Notes under the pieces: model-generated
What the model was told of the DNA's origin: nothing
Databases searched by the model: none
What the model saw: the letters and a program-made list of their open reading frames with translations, nothing else
Translations under genes and position numbers: made by a program
Shown here: piece after piece, positions 40,458-51,348 of the stretch
Layout of the letters: each line of letters opens with the position of its first letter
Numbering within the stretch: position 1 is the first letter of the stretch
From: an uncultured Candidatus Puniceispirillum sp.
GTDB lineage: Bacteria; Pseudomonadota; Alphaproteobacteria; Puniceispirillales; Puniceispirillaceae
Assembly (NCBI GenBank): GCA_905182545.1
Contig: CAJJBY010000006.1
Location: forward strand, 124,001-188,000
Length of the DNA stretch: 64,000 nucleotides
Reading direction: 5' to 3'

Positions 40458-41447
40458 ATGTCTCTTGCTATTGATGGAAACATCTTGCCCCATGCGGCCA
40501 TACTGGCGCCGATGTCAGGGGTAACCGACTGGCCGTTTCGCCGCGCTGTACGCCGCTGTGGCGGCGGGTTGGTGGTGACCGAAATGATTGCCAGCGCCGC
40601 CGTTTTACGCGATGTGAAAAGCGAAATGCGGAAATTGCGAACCGAAGCGATTGCCGAAGCACCGCTATCAATCCAGCTTGCTGGCTGGGAACCGCCGGTT
40701 ATGGCCGAAGCGGCGAAAATTTGTGCTGATCTTGGCGCAAGCTTTATCGATATCAATATGGGTTGTCCTGCCAAAAAAGTTACGGGCAAATTATCAGGAT
40801 CAGCCTTGATGCGAGATCCGCATCTTGCCGGTGCCATTATGGCGGCCGTGGTTGATGCTGTTGATGTGCCGGTTACGTTGAAAATGCGTCTTGGTTGGGA
40901 TGATGACAGCCTGAATGCGCCGCAACTTGCCAAGATGGCTGAAAATGCCGGAATCAAGATGCTGGCCATTCACGGCAGAACACGCTGTCAGATGTATAAT
41001 GGCGGGGCAGATTGGGCAAAAATTGCTGATGTTGTGACTGCGGTTGATATTCCGGTTGTTGCGAATGGGGATATTACCTGTCTCGACACAGTGCAAAAGG
41101 CGATTGAGCAAAGCGGTGCTGCTGGTGTGATGATCGGGCGTGGGGCGCAGGGGCGTCCGTGGCTTTTGGCGCAGGCTGGTGATTTTTTGGCAGGACATGC
41201 GGTTCGCCCAACACCGTCAATTGGCATGCGCCATCATCTGATGCGGGCGCATCTTGACGATATGCTCAGCCATTATGGAACCGCGGCGATGCGGTTGGCA
41301 CGCAAACATATTGCGTGGTATGCGCATGGTCTTCCCGGTGCTGCTGAATTGCGTGATATTGCCAATAACAATACCGATGCTGCGATGGTGTTTGCTGCGG
41401 TTGATCAGTTTTTTGAAGCGCTTGACCCAAGCGATGTGGCGGCGTGA
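40458..41447 (+). CDS. dusB: tRNA-dihydrouridine synthase DusB
   Basis: About 329 aa from ATG 40458; the open frame upstream to 40362 is hydrophobic but has no Shine-Dalgarno and no family match. The FMN barrel carries LAPMSGVTDWPFRRAVRRCG, DINMGCPAKKVTGKLSGSAL (catalytic Cys in the GCPA loop), TLKMRLGWDD, GRTRCQMYNGGADW and GVMIGRGAQGRPW. It reduces uridines in tRNA D-loops. Immediately upstream of ntrBC, the classic alphaproteobacterial nifR3-ntrB-ntrC operon. Confidence 0.95.
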   Translation: MSLAIDGNILPHAAILAPMSGVTDWPFRRAVRRCGGGLVVTEMIASAAVLRDVKSEMRKLRTEAIAEAPLSIQLAGWEPPVMAEAAKICADLGASFIDINMGCPAKKVTGKLSGSALMRDPHLAGAIMAAVVDAVDVPVTLKMRLGWDDDSLNAPQLAKMAENAGIKMLAIHGRTRCQMYNGGADWAKIADVVTAVDIPVVANGDITCLDTVQKAIEQSGAAGVMIGRGAQGRPWLLAQAGDFLAGHAVRPTPSIGMRHHLMRAHLDDMLSHYGTAAMRLARKHIAWYAHGLPGAAELRDIANNNTDAAMVFAAVDQFFEALDPSDVAA

Positions 41448-42647
41448 TGCGTTTGCCGTCAAAATCACTGCCGTCAGACAGGTCAGATGTGATGGATCGA
41501 ACCGGATATCTGCACCATGACCATGATGTCGATCACCATTCGGGTGTTAGCATGGCGCAGATTCTGGCTAGCTTGCCCAATCCGATTTTTGTTTTGGATG
41601 CGGATAATTGCTTTATCTATCTCAATCAAGCTGCCGAGATGTTTTTTCAATCAAGCCAGATGATCCTGTCTGGCATGCCGCTAGATGGGTTTATTCCGGC
41701 TGATGGCAGCCTGTTTTCGATGTTGCAACGCGCCCGCGATCAGCATGTTTCGGTTGGTGATCAAGGGCTGGAACTGGCAGGGCCAAAGCTGGGGCTAAAG
41801 CTTGTCAATGTGCAAATCACCCCCTTTGGTGACACGCCGCGCCTGTTGGTGTCGATCCAAGAACGCGCGCTTGCTGAACGGCTTCGCGGCCAGTCACTAT
41901 TTCGCGGTGCAGCAAGATCTATCTCGGCAATGGCGGCTTTGCTGGCGCATGAGGTTAAAAACCCGCTTGCCGGCATTAAAGGCGCTGCCCAGCTATTGGA
42001 GTCAGGCCTTGGCGATGAAGACCGAGTCTTGACCCGCATGATTGTCGAGGAAAGCGACCGTGTTGCCGCGCTTCTTGATCGTATGGAAGGCTTTGCCGGT
42101 GGTGCGCGCCTTGTTCTTAGTCCGGTGAATATTCACGAGGTTTTGGATCATTGTCTTGGGCTTGGCGGCGGCATCTTATGGCGCGCACCTGGTGATCCGC
42201 CGGCAATATGATCCATCCTTGCCATTGGTGAATGGACATCGTGATCTGTTGATTCAGTCCTTTATAAATATTATAAAGAACGCATCAGAAGCAACTGATA
42301 AAAAATCAGAACTTGTTATAAAGACATCCTATTCACGCGGTCGCCGCCTGTCATTGGCGGCAAGCGATGGCGGATCGCATGTGCCGGTTCAGGTTGATAT
42401 TATCGATAATGGGCGCGGCATTCCTGAAGATATTCGCAACCATATTTTTGATCCGTTTGTATCAGGGCGCAATGGCGGCAGCGGGCTTGGCCTGACGATG
42501 GTTGCCAGTGTTGTTGCTGATCATGGCGGTATGATTGAGGTGGATTCAACGGCGGGTCGAACCGCCTTTCGGATGAATTTTCCGGTAGCCAAGTTAGATA
42601 AACCGGCGTCTTCGCCATCAAAACCGGCAAAAGGATCAGCCGAATGA
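41447..42647 (+). CDS. ntrB: nitrogen regulation sensor kinase NtrB (GlnL), interrupted by a +1 frameshift
   Basis: PAS-like sensor (LASLPNPIFVLDADNCFIYL), then the H-box LAHEVKNPLAGIKGAAQLLE with the phosphorylated His, then the ATPase with IKNASEATDKKS, DNGRGIPEDI and GGSGLGLTMV. The first frame ends at 42211 after reading LGLGGG; the true continuation is LAAASYGAHLVIRRQ, one base on. Removal of one G from GGG in CTTGGGCTTGG (42156-42165) joins them into one protein of about 400 aa. No transmembrane helices, so it is cytosolic and probably PII-controlled. It overlaps dusB by TGATG. Confidence 0.9.
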
Positions 42648-44074
42648 ACGTAAAGCCACCGCTTATTCTTGTTGCTGAAGATGATAAGTCGGTCAGGCTT
42701 GTTGTGCAGCAGGCGCTTGCCCGTCAGGGCTATGCTGTGCAATCAAGCGGCACAGCGGCAGGTTTGTGGAAATTGATCGAATCCGGCAAAGGCGATGTTT
42801 TGATTACCGATGTTGCCTTGCCCGATGGCGATGCGCTTGATCTGCTGCCCCGCATTCAAGAACGCTGCCCCGATTTACCGGTCATTGTGATGAGCGCGCG
42901 TTCAACATTGCTAACCGCGGTAAAAGCCCAGCAGGTTGGCGTTTTTGAATATCTGCCAAAACCGTTTGAGCTGCGCAGCTTGATCGAGGTGACGCAGCGC
43001 GCTGTTGAAACCATCGGCACGCCAAGCCGGTCAAGCGCCAAAACAGCCTCAATCGAAGAGGGCGGCCCGTTAATTGGCCGGTCGCGCCCAATGCAGGATA
43101 TTTTCAAAGCGATGGCTCGTGTTGTTAGCACCGATTTAACCGTCCTTGTGACGGGTGAAAGTGGTACTGGCAAAGAATTGGTTGCGCGTGCGCTGCATGA
43201 TCTTGGAAGCCGCCGCGCAGGCCCTTTTGTCGCGATCAATCTTGCCGCGATCCCGCGTGATCTTGTCGAAGCCGAATTATTCGGGCGAGGCAAGGATGAT
43301 GGTTCGAGTCCGGCAAAGCATCATCAGGGCCGGTTTGAACAGGCCGAGGGTGGAACGCTATTTCTTGATGAGGTTGGCGATATGCCGCCAGAGGCACAAA
43401 CAAGGCTTTTGCGGGTGTTGCAGGATGGTGAATATCTGCCCGTTGGTGCGCAGCGACCGGTCAAAACAAATATCAGGGTCATTGCAGCAACAAACCAGAA
43501 TTTGCATCACCTCATGCATCAAGGCCTGTTTCGTGAAGATTTGTTTTACCGGTTGAATGTGGTGCCATTGCGTTTGCCGCCATTGCGCGAACGCGTTGAA
43601 GATATAGGCCTGCTTGTTGCGCATTTCCAGCTTCATGCGGTCAAAGAGGGGCTGCCGTCAAAAACCTTTACCCCAGAAGCATTGCGTGCGCTGAAATCTT
43701 GGCATTGGCCGGGCAATGTGCGCGAATTGGAAAATCTGGTCAGGCGCATGCTGGTGCTTCATGCCGATACCAGCATTGATGCGGCGGCGGTTGAACGTGA
43801 ATTTCCGGCCAGCCAAACCGACTTAAATGAAGATGCCGAAAGCCTGTCCGAGTCAGTTGATGCGCATATCCGGCGCTATTTCGAGGCCTTGAAAGGCGGC
43901 ATGCCCGCCCCGGGGCTTTACGGCCGTATTTTGCGCGAAGTCGAACATCCGCTTATTCTCGCCACGTTAGAAGTAACCCGTGGTAATCAGGTTCGAGCCG
44001 CCGATATTTTGGGACTAAACCGGAATACCTTGCGCAAAAAGATCAAGGATCTGAACATAAAGGCAGGCCGCTAA
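42644..44074 (+). CDS. ntrC: nitrogen regulation response regulator NtrC, lacking the GAFTGA loop
   Basis: 476 aa. Receiver domain with phospho-acceptor Asp56 (LITDVALPDGD) and Lys near 106; AAA+ domain with Walker A GESGTGKEL (171-179) and Walker B GGTLFLDEVGDMP; Fis-type C-terminal helix-turn-helix (GNQVRAADILGLNRNTLRKK). In the place of ELFGxxxGAFTGA the sequence reads AELFGRGKDDGSSPAKHHQG, so the sigma-54-contact loop is absent. Rhodobacter capsulatus NtrC also lacks it and works with sigma-70 polymerase. ATGA overlap with ntrB. Confidence 0.93.
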   Translation: MNVKPPLILVAEDDKSVRLVVQQALARQGYAVQSSGTAAGLWKLIESGKGDVLITDVALPDGDALDLLPRIQERCPDLPVIVMSARSTLLTAVKAQQVGVFEYLPKPFELRSLIEVTQRAVETIGTPSRSSAKTASIEEGGPLIGRSRPMQDIFKAMARVVSTDLTVLVTGESGTGKELVARALHDLGSRRAGPFVAINLAAIPRDLVEAELFGRGKDDGSSPAKHHQGRFEQAEGGTLFLDEVGDMPPEAQTRLLRVLQDGEYLPVGAQRPVKTNIRVIAATNQNLHHLMHQGLFREDLFYRLNVVPLRLPPLRERVEDIGLLVAHFQLHAVKEGLPSKTFTPEALRALKSWHWPGNVRELENLVRRMLVLHADTSIDAAAVEREFPASQTDLNEDAESLSESVDAHIRRYFEALKGGMPAPGLYGRILREVEHPLILATLEVTRGNQVRAADILGLNRNTLRKKIKDLNIKAGR

Positions 44075-44075
44075 A

Positions 44076-46272
44076 ATGTTGAAATCTAATGATCAAAACA
44101 CACCCATGACGGATAAGAAAAGCTGGTTTAGCGAAGATCGGCTAGCCTATATTTCGATCTTGTTCACCCTTGGTATGGGGGCGGCCACGGCCTTTGCCTT
44201 GACCCGCGTTGACTATCTGTCAAACGATACCGATTTCGTGATGTGGCTGATCATTATTGATGCGCTGGCATTGCTTGTGCTTGGCACGCTTGTGGGGCGC
44301 CAGATCTGGCGCTTATGGTCGGAACGCCGCCAACGGCTTGCCGGTCATCAACTGCATTGGCGGATGGCGGTTCTGTTTGGTGGGGTGACCACTTTCCCAG
44401 CCGTTATTGTGACGCTATTTGCGCTTTTTGTTGTCGATTATTCGCTGCGGGGTTGGTTTGCCGAGCGCATTTCAACCGCGGTGAATGAATCTGTTCGGGT
44501 TGCCGAATCTTATTTTGACGAACATGCACGTTCGATTTCGGGCGAAGTGCTGACAATGGCCAATGATATCAATCGCGAGGCCTATCGTCTGGTTGGCAAG
44601 GGCAATTTGATGGGGCGCTATCTTAGCGATCAGGCTGCGCTTCGCAATTTGTCGGATGCGATTATTTTTGATGGTACGGGGCAGGTTTTGGCGAAATCGC
44701 AATTTGCCTTTGCGATTACCTTTACCAATCTTGAATCAAGCTGGGTCGAAAAAGCCCGAAAAGGCGAGGTGGTTGTGCTTCGCGCCGATGAAACCAATAA
44801 ATTGCGCGCCGTGGTGAAATTAAACAGCTATGTCGATGCATATCTTCTTGTTGGCCGGTTTATCGATTCAAAGGTTCTGCTGGCGATGGATCAGACGCGC
44901 CTTGCAGCATCAGATTACCAACAGCTGGGGTTCCAGCAGCTTGACCTTCAAATCAGCTTTGCGGTGTTGTTTGGAATTATTCTTTTGCTGATTCTGATTG
45001 CGTCCTTGTGGATTGGCTTGAATCTGGCAACGGCGATTGTTGGGCCGCTTGGCTCGGTTATCCATGTTGCCGAACAGGTTCGTGCCGGTAATTTGTCGCA
45101 GCGCGTGCCCGAAGATTTGCAGCTTGAAGAAATTTCGCGTCTTGGGTCGGCCTTTAACCGAATGCTCGATGAGTTGGTGCGAAGCCGCGAACAGCTTGTG
45201 CAGGCCAATACCCAGATTGATCAGCGCCGTGAATTTACCGAGGCAGTTCTTGGCGGCGTGTCATCAGGTGTTGTTGGTCTTGATCGGGATGGCAAGGTCA
45301 CTTTGCCAAATGCAACCGCGCGCGAATTGCTTGGCAAAAAAGATACTGATCTGATTGGCCAAAAACTAGCTGATGTTATTCCTGAATTTAAAGGCTTGCT
45401 GGCGATCACCAATCAGAAAAAACGCCGCTTTGGCGAAGAACAGATTATTCTTCAGCGGCAAAACAGCCATTTGATCCTGCGGGCGCGTATCGTCAGCGAG
45501 GTGATTGAAGGACGGGTCATTGGTTATGTTGTGACCTTTGACGATGTTACCAGCCTGCTGAGTGCGCAGCGCAAGGCCGCTTGGTCTGATATTGCGCGGC
45601 GTATTGCCCATGAAATCAAGAATCCATTGACGCCAATCCAGCTTGCATCTGACCGTTTGTTGAAAAAATACCGTCCAGATGATCAAAAGGCGGCTGATCA
45701 ATTCGAGGAATATGTCCGCATCATCATGCGTCAGGTCGATGATATTGGCCGGATGGTTGACGAATTTTCGGCCTTTGCCCGTATGCCGCAACCCGAAATG
45801 GATCGGCATTCTTTGCTGGAAATTGTCAATGGGCAGATTTCACTGTTTGCCAGCAAGGATTTGTCGCTTGATGTTGAAATTGATGATGCCAAGCAGGATT
45901 ATATCAACCATTTGTGATGCTGGGTTGGTTCGCCAAGCGCTTACCAATCTGCTGCAAAATGCCAAAGATAGTTTGCAAGAGCATCATGTCGCCGCGCCAG
46001 CCATTCACATTTCAATGGCAAGCGAAGATGATATGATTGCCATCACCCTCGTCGATAATGGCCCGGGATTCCCCGAAATGGATCTTGGCAAACTGCTTGA
46101 ACCCTATGTAACAACGCGGCAAAAAGGCACCGGACTTGGTCTTGCCATTGTCAGTAAAATTATGGAGGATCACGGCGGCAACATGCAGCTTGGCAAGGCT
46201 GATAGCGGCGGCGCATTGGTTTGTTTGAAATTTCCAATCCACACAACAACGCGTAATGGAAAAATCATATAA
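44076..46272 (+). CDS. ntrY: membrane sensor kinase NtrY, interrupted by a +1 frameshift
   Basis: N-terminal helices near residues 22-42, 52-72 and 92-112 and another near 290-312 bracket a periplasmic sensor part; then HAMP (GPLGSVIHVAEQVRAGNLSQ), PAS (VLGGVSSGVVGLDRDGKV) and the H-box RRIAHEIKNPLTPIQLASDR. The first frame stops at 45917 after DYINHL; the ATPase continues one base on as CDAGLVRQALTNLLQNAKDS with DNGPGFPEMD and GTGLGLAIVSKIMEDHGG. Removing one base near 45911-45917 (CATTTGTGAT) gives one protein of about 732 aa. Starts 2 bases after ntrC. Confidence 0.9.
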
Positions 46273-47673
46273 TGGCTGATGATATTCTGATTGTTGATGA
46301 TGAAAAAGACATTCGCTCGCTGTTAAGCATGACGCTTGAGGATGAAGGGATATGCCACCCTGCAAGCGGCAAATGCTGATGAGGCAAGAACGGCATTACT
46401 GGCACAGCCGCCGAAACTGGCCATTCTTGATATATGGATGCGTGATTCCGATATGGACGGCATCGAATTGCTTGAATGGGTGAAATCAATCTATCCGTCA
46501 CTGCCAGTGCTGATGATTTCAGGACATGGAACAATTGAAACCGCGGTTCAGGCCATTCGGCTTGGGGCTTATGATTTTATCGAAAAACCGTTTAAAGAAG
46601 CTCGCCTGTTGATGATGCTTGAGCGGGCGCTTGATAATGCGCGGCTGGCGCGGGAAAATATCGAATTACGGGCGCGGATTGATGATGGGGAAACCCCTGA
46701 ATTGATTGGCAATTCGGCGGTGATGCGGACAATCCGCCAATCAATCGAAAAAATCGCCCCAACCGCAAGCCGTGTTTTGATCAATGGGCCAAGCGGAAGC
46801 GGCAAAGAATTGGCCGCGCGCACGATTCACAGCCAGTCAGACCGCCGTCAAGAACGTTTTGTTGTCGCCAATTGTGCCAGATTATCAACCGAACGTGTTG
46901 ATGCTGAATTATTTGGCGCAGAAAGCCTGCAAAGCCATCGCCGTGTTGTTGGTTTGTTTGAACAGGCGCATCGCGGAACATTATATTTTGACGAAATTTG
47001 CGATTTGCCACTGGAAACGCAAGGCAAGATTGTGCGTGCCGTCAATGAACAGCGGTTTCGGCGTGTTGGCGGCAATAGCGAGGTTGTGGTTGATGTGCGG
47101 GTTATTTCGGCATCAAGCCGTGATCTGTCGTCGGAGATTAGCGCTGGCCGCCTTCGTGAAGATTTATATTACCGGCTTGGCGTGGTGCCATTATCAATGC
47201 CATCACTTGCCCATCGGCGCGAGGATATTCCGGTTCTGGCAAAATATTTCACCAATCGCATTGCCAAACATGTTGGGGTAAAGCCCATTCGTCTTAGTGA
47301 TGAGATTTTTGCTGCGATGCAGGGCTATGACTGGCCGGGCAATGTGCGGCAAATGCATAATGTGATTGAAACCCTGCTGATCATGGCACCTGATGACCGC
47401 AACCAGTCTGTGGGGCTTGATTTGCTTCCGGCTGAAATTCAGAATATATCGCGTCACGGTGCCAATTCTGATATGGAACAATTAATGGCCTTGCCATTAC
47501 GCGGCGCGCGTGAGGAATTTGAACGCGAATATTTGGAAACACAATTGCATAGATTCAATGGAAATATCTCGCGCATGGCGGCGTTTATCGGAATGGAACG
47601 ATCTGCCTTGCATCGCAAAATGAAATCGCTTGATATCGCAACGGATCTTCAAGAAGAGGGTAAAAAGACATGA
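46272..47673 (+). CDS. ntrX: response regulator NtrX, interrupted by a +1 frameshift and lacking the GAFTGA loop
   Basis: Begins ADDILIVDDEKDIRSLLSMT (acidic pocket of the receiver) at ATG 46272, which shares a base with the ntrY stop. After TLEDEG the frame breaks; from 46336 it continues YATLQAANADEARTALL and LAILDIWMRDSDMDG (phospho-Asp), then AAA+ Walker A NGPSGSGKELAA and a Fis-type C-terminus (FNGNISRMAAFIGMERSALH). Deleting one G from GAAGGGATAT (46346-46352) restores one protein of about 466 aa. Where GAFTGA should be, the sequence is AELFGAESLQSHRRVVGLFE. Confidence 0.9.
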
Positions 47674-49050
47674 AAATTGTCATCTGCGGCGCCGGACTTG
47701 TTGGCAGCGCCATCGCAAGCCATCTTTGCGAGGAACAAAATGACGTAACGGTCATTGATGCCTCGGCCGAAAATATTCAGCGTATTACCGATCAATATGA
47801 TGTTCATGGTGTTGTCGGGGTTGCATCGCATCCTGACCGGCTTACCGAAGCTGGCGTTCGTGATGCCGAATTATTGATTGCGGTTACCGAGTCTGACGAG
47901 GTGAATATGGTTGCCTGCCAGATCAGCCATACGATTTTCAATACGCCGGTAAAAATCGCCCGTATTCGCAGCACCGCCTATCTTGATCCAGCCTTTGCCA
48001 GCCTTTACAGCCCGGAAAATCTGCCCATCGACCATATCATCTCGCCTGAGGCGGAAGTGTCGGCGGCGATTAGCAACCAGCTTCGCGTGCCGGGGGCATT
48101 TGATGTGCAGAATCTCTGTGACGGCAAAATGAATCTTGTTGGCGTCCAATGTACGGAAAACAGCCCTATTTTGGGAACCTCACTTCGCCATCTAACAAGT
48201 CTTGTTCCCTGATCTTAGCCTCACTGTTTTGGCGATTATCCGTGATGGCAAGGTGATCTTGCCGCGGTCAGGTGTTGAATCAATGCAAACTGGCGACCGC
48301 GTTTACTTTGTCTGTGACAGCACGCATCTTGATCGCGCCATGGCCAGTTTTGGCCATGAAGAGGGCGAGGCGCGGTCGGTGGTCATTGCTGGCGGTGGTA
48401 GTATCGGGCTGATGTTGTCACGGGAAATCGAAGCCAATTTCCATAATACGAATAACCAAATCATCGAACTTCATGCTGGTCGGGCAAAATCGCTTGCCGA
48501 GGAATTGCAGGGAACTGGCATTATCAATGGTGATGCGCTGGATAGCGCCATTCTTCGCGAGGCCGGTGTTCACAAGACCGAAACCTTCGTTGCGGTAACC
48601 GAAGATGACGAGGTGAATATCTTGTCAGCCTTGCTTGCCAAACGAACTGGTGCCAAACATGCGGTGGCCTTGGTTAATATTCCGGGCTTTATCCCGCTTG
48701 TCAGCACGCTTGGTGTTGATGCGCTGATTAACCCGTCGCAGATCACCGTATCTTCAATTCTGGAACATGTGCGCCGTGGCCGTATTCGTGATGTTCATCC
48801 CATTGTCGAAGATCTTGGTGAGGTTCTTGAAGCCGAAGCCCTGCCATCATCCTTGCTTGTTGGTAAACCGCTACGGGCGGCCAAAATTCCAAAAGGCTTG
48901 GCGATTGGCGGCGTTTACCGCGATGGCAAGGCGATTGCGGTTCGCGGGGATACCGTGATCGAAGCTGGTGATACAGTTATCATCTTTGTCGTGCGCGGCA
49001 AGATTGCGCAGGTGGAAAAGCTGTTATCGGTTCGGCTAGATTTTTTCTAG
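47670..49050 (+). CDS. trkA: Trk potassium uptake regulator TrkA, interrupted by a +1 frameshift
   Basis: Two RCK units, each with a nucleotide-binding motif: KIVICGAGLVGSAIASHLCE at the start and VVIAGGGSIGLMLSREIE in the second half, each with an acidic strand end and a VTESDEVN / VTEDDEVN motif, and TrkA_C parts. The first frame stops after HLTSLVP at 48212; the second starts FPDLSLTVLAIIRDG. Deleting one T in AGTCTTGTTCC (48200-48210) restores SLFPDL and a protein of about 459 aa. It gates TrkH/TrkG-type K+ channels in the cytoplasm. ATGA-type overlap with ntrX, the conserved ntrX-trkA-hfq order. Confidence 0.92.
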
Positions 49051-49213
49051 GCGCAAACCTGTCCAACAAGGCTCATACCGAAAATTCACATTCAAAAACC
49101 GCGCTCATTTGATCTGAAATGGCCAGCCGTGACGGCGGCGGAAAAAGCCCGTGACAAGGCATTGTTTATTTCCATTTTTACCGTTAAGATTATCTCTTAA
49201 GGGGGATAATAAG

Positions 49214-49474
49214 ATGGCCAGTGAAAAGAGCCGCAATTTGCAAGAGATTTTCCTAAATAACGTTCGTAAGTCCCATGCCGCTGTTACGGTGTTTCTCGTT
49301 AACGGTGTCAAGCTGCAGGGCATTATCACATGGTTTGATAATTTTTCGATTCTCTTGAAGCGCGATCAGCATGTGCAGCTTGTCTATAAACATGCAATTT
49401 CGACAATCATGCCTGTGGCGCCGGTTCAGCTGCAGGATTTTGATGACAAGGACATGGATATCGAAGGTGAATGA
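49214..49474 (+). CDS. hfq: RNA chaperone Hfq
   Basis: 86 aa. Sm1 motif in [20 protein letters not shown] and [20 protein letters not shown]; Sm2 motif [12 protein letters not shown] (the YKHAIST signature). Forms the hexamer that pairs small RNAs with mRNAs. ATG 49214 is chosen as it follows AAGGGGGATAATAAG; an open frame from 49151 is not supported. The usual next gene, hflX, is not present: an inositol-monophosphatase-like gene overlaps its end instead. Confidence 0.97.
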   Translation: MASEKSRNLQEIFLNNVRKSHAAVTVFLVNGVKLQGIITWFDNFSILLKRDQHVQLVYKHAISTIMPVAPVQLQDFDDKDMDIEGE

Positions 49475-50324
49475 CGCTGCGATTGAGCCGGTGCTTGAAA
49501 GACCATCAGCCAATCCAACGCTAAAAGCCACTATTGCGGATCTGTTGCGCGAAGCTGCTGATCGGTTCATCGTACCGCGCTTTCAAAATTTGCAATCGCA
49601 AGACATCGCCACCAAAACTAGCGACACGGATTTCGTTACCATCGCTGACCAACAGGCCGAAGCATGGCTTGCGCCCAAATTATCGGTTTTGCAGCCTGGA
49701 TTTGTGATTGGCGAAGAAGCCGCATCGCTGACACCGGCCATTTGTGATCATATTCCGCATGGTTATGGTTGGACAATTGACCCGCTTGACGGCACCAAGA
49801 ATTTTGTCAAAGGCAATCAAGCCTTTTGCAGCATGGTGGCATTGCTGTGGAATGGCCAGCCGGTGCAAAGCTGGATCTGGCAGCCGCTGACCCAAACGCT
49901 GTTTTATGCTGCCGAGGGGCAGGGCGCGGTTCGCATTGATAAAAACGGTGCGTCTAGCCTTCGTCTTAAAGACCGTTCAGATGATGTTGATCTGATGTTT
50001 GGTTCGGGCAATAGTCTTGGATTGATTGAGCCGCAAAAAAGCGCCTTTCAGGCGCGGTTGCGATTGCTGGCAGGACGTCGCTTTACCGGCAGTGCTGGCA
50101 TTCAGGCCTGTTTGATCGCCAGCGGTGATGAAGATTTTCTGATTCACGGGAATTCAACACCATGGGATCATGCGCCCGTTGATCTGCTATGCCGTGAGGC
50201 GGGCGGCTATGCGGCGATGCTTCGTGATGAAAGCCGGTTCCATGTCGCCATGAAAGCGCCCTTTATGGCAGTGTCGAGCCAAGCTGGCTGGAACCGTTTG
50301 CGTGATACGGTCTGGCGCGATTAG
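49467..50324 (+). CDS. inositol monophosphatase-family phosphatase (HisN/SuhB-like)
   Basis: About 285 aa. Metal-binding motifs of the Li+-sensitive phosphatase family are all there: IGEEAAS (first Glu), [20 protein letters not shown] (DPxDGT), and [17 protein letters not shown] (WDxAP/A). Possible substrates are inositol phosphate, histidinol phosphate (HisN) or 3'-phosphoadenosine phosphate. The R-x-x-x-G-S-A type segment [15 protein letters not shown] fits HisN best, but this is not firm. The start is GTG 49467, overlapping hfq by 8 bases; earlier codons would lie inside hfq. Convergent with mazG. Confidence 0.85.
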   Translation: MNDAAIEPVLERPSANPTLKATIADLLREAADRFIVPRFQNLQSQDIATKTSDTDFVTIADQQAEAWLAPKLSVLQPGFVIGEEAASLTPAICDHIPHGYGWTIDPLDGTKNFVKGNQAFCSMVALLWNGQPVQSWIWQPLTQTLFYAAEGQGAVRIDKNGASSLRLKDRSDDVDLMFGSGNSLGLIEPQKSAFQARLRLLAGRRFTGSAGIQACLIASGDEDFLIHGNSTPWDHAPVDLLCREAGGYAAMLRDESRFHVAMKAPFMAVSSQAGWNRLRDTVWRD

Positions 50325-51133
50325 TCAGATGTCTGTTTGCGATCATAGGCCTTAGCATCTTGCCAATAGCCTTCCATTACATCAAGTGAAACATTATAAA
50401 AGGTTTTATATTTTAAAACAACCTGTTCTTCAACATAGTTAAATCTGTTTTCAAACTTTAAATTGCAATTTTGAAGGGCAGTTTCTGGATCAACCCCAGC
50501 CTTTCTTGCCAGATTTACAGCAACAAAAAGCAGATCACCAACCTCATCTTGAATGCGTGTTTGGTCTCTATTTTCACTGGCAAGTTCAACTGCTAATTCT
50601 TCGGTTTCTTCTTTCATTTTATCCAGAACCTGATCAATTTTGGGCCAGTCAAACCCAACCCGCGCGGCTCTTTTTTGCAATTTCAAAGCGCGCAGCATTG
50701 GCGGCAGGCCGCGGGCAATGCCGTCAAGAAGTTTGGTTTCGCCTTTTTGAGCGCGTTCGCGCGCCTTGATATCTTCCCAAAGTCCGTTTTGCGATTCAAT
50801 CGATGGCCGATCATCATCGCCAAACACATGCGGATGGCGTGCCACCATTTTGTCGGCAATGCTTTTGGCCACATCTTCAAGCGCAAAACTGCCTTCTTCT
50901 TCGGCAATGCGTGCGTGAAAGACAACTTGCAGCAAAAGATCGCCAAGCTCATCACGAATAGCGGTGCGGTCGCCAATTTGAATGGCGTCAGCCACCTCAT
51001 AGGCTTCTTCGATCGTATAGGGGGCGATGCTGGCAAAATCTTGGGCAACATCCCACGGACAGCCGGCTTCTGGATCACGAAGCCGGATCATAATCTGATA
51101 CAGCCGATCAAGTTCATTAAGATGATTTGTCAT
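50321..51133 (-). CDS. mazG: nucleoside triphosphate pyrophosphohydrolase MazG
   Basis: About 270 aa from ATG 51133. Two MazG units: the first with RLRDPEAGCPWDVAQDF, YTIEEAYEVADAI and DELGDLLLQVVFHARIAEEE (the EExxE...ExxD metal site), the second with KMKEETEELAVELAS and DEVGDLLFVAVNLARKAG. Hydrolyses NTPs to NMP and pyrophosphate, removing abnormal nucleotides and tuning the stringent response. The open frame to 51187 is an unlikely extension. Convergent overlap of 4 bases with the phosphatase gene. Confidence 0.93.
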   Translation of the reverse strand: MTNHLNELDRLYQIMIRLRDPEAGCPWDVAQDFASIAPYTIEEAYEVADAIQIGDRTAIRDELGDLLLQVVFHARIAEEEGSFALEDVAKSIADKMVARHPHVFGDDDRPSIESQNGLWEDIKARERAQKGETKLLDGIARGLPPMLRALKLQKRAARVGFDWPKIDQVLDKMKEETEELAVELASENRDQTRIQDEVGDLLFVAVNLARKAGVDPETALQNCNLKFENRFNYVEEQVVLKYKTFYNVSLDVMEGYWQDAKAYDRKQTSD

Positions 51134-51348
51134 GCGTGCCAGTCTATCAAAGCGATGATGTCTTGAACAATGAAAAGCAGCATCCATTAATAGATTGTCT
51201 GGGCTTTGGGCAAATCACCGATCACGCAGGGGGGAATTGAAACCATTTGCTAAATCGGTGTAAAAAGCGCAAATAATGAAGGCGTGGCTTCGGGTCGGCC
51301 AGGCATGCGCCTTTTTATATGTTTTGATGTTTGATAACAGGAATTGGC

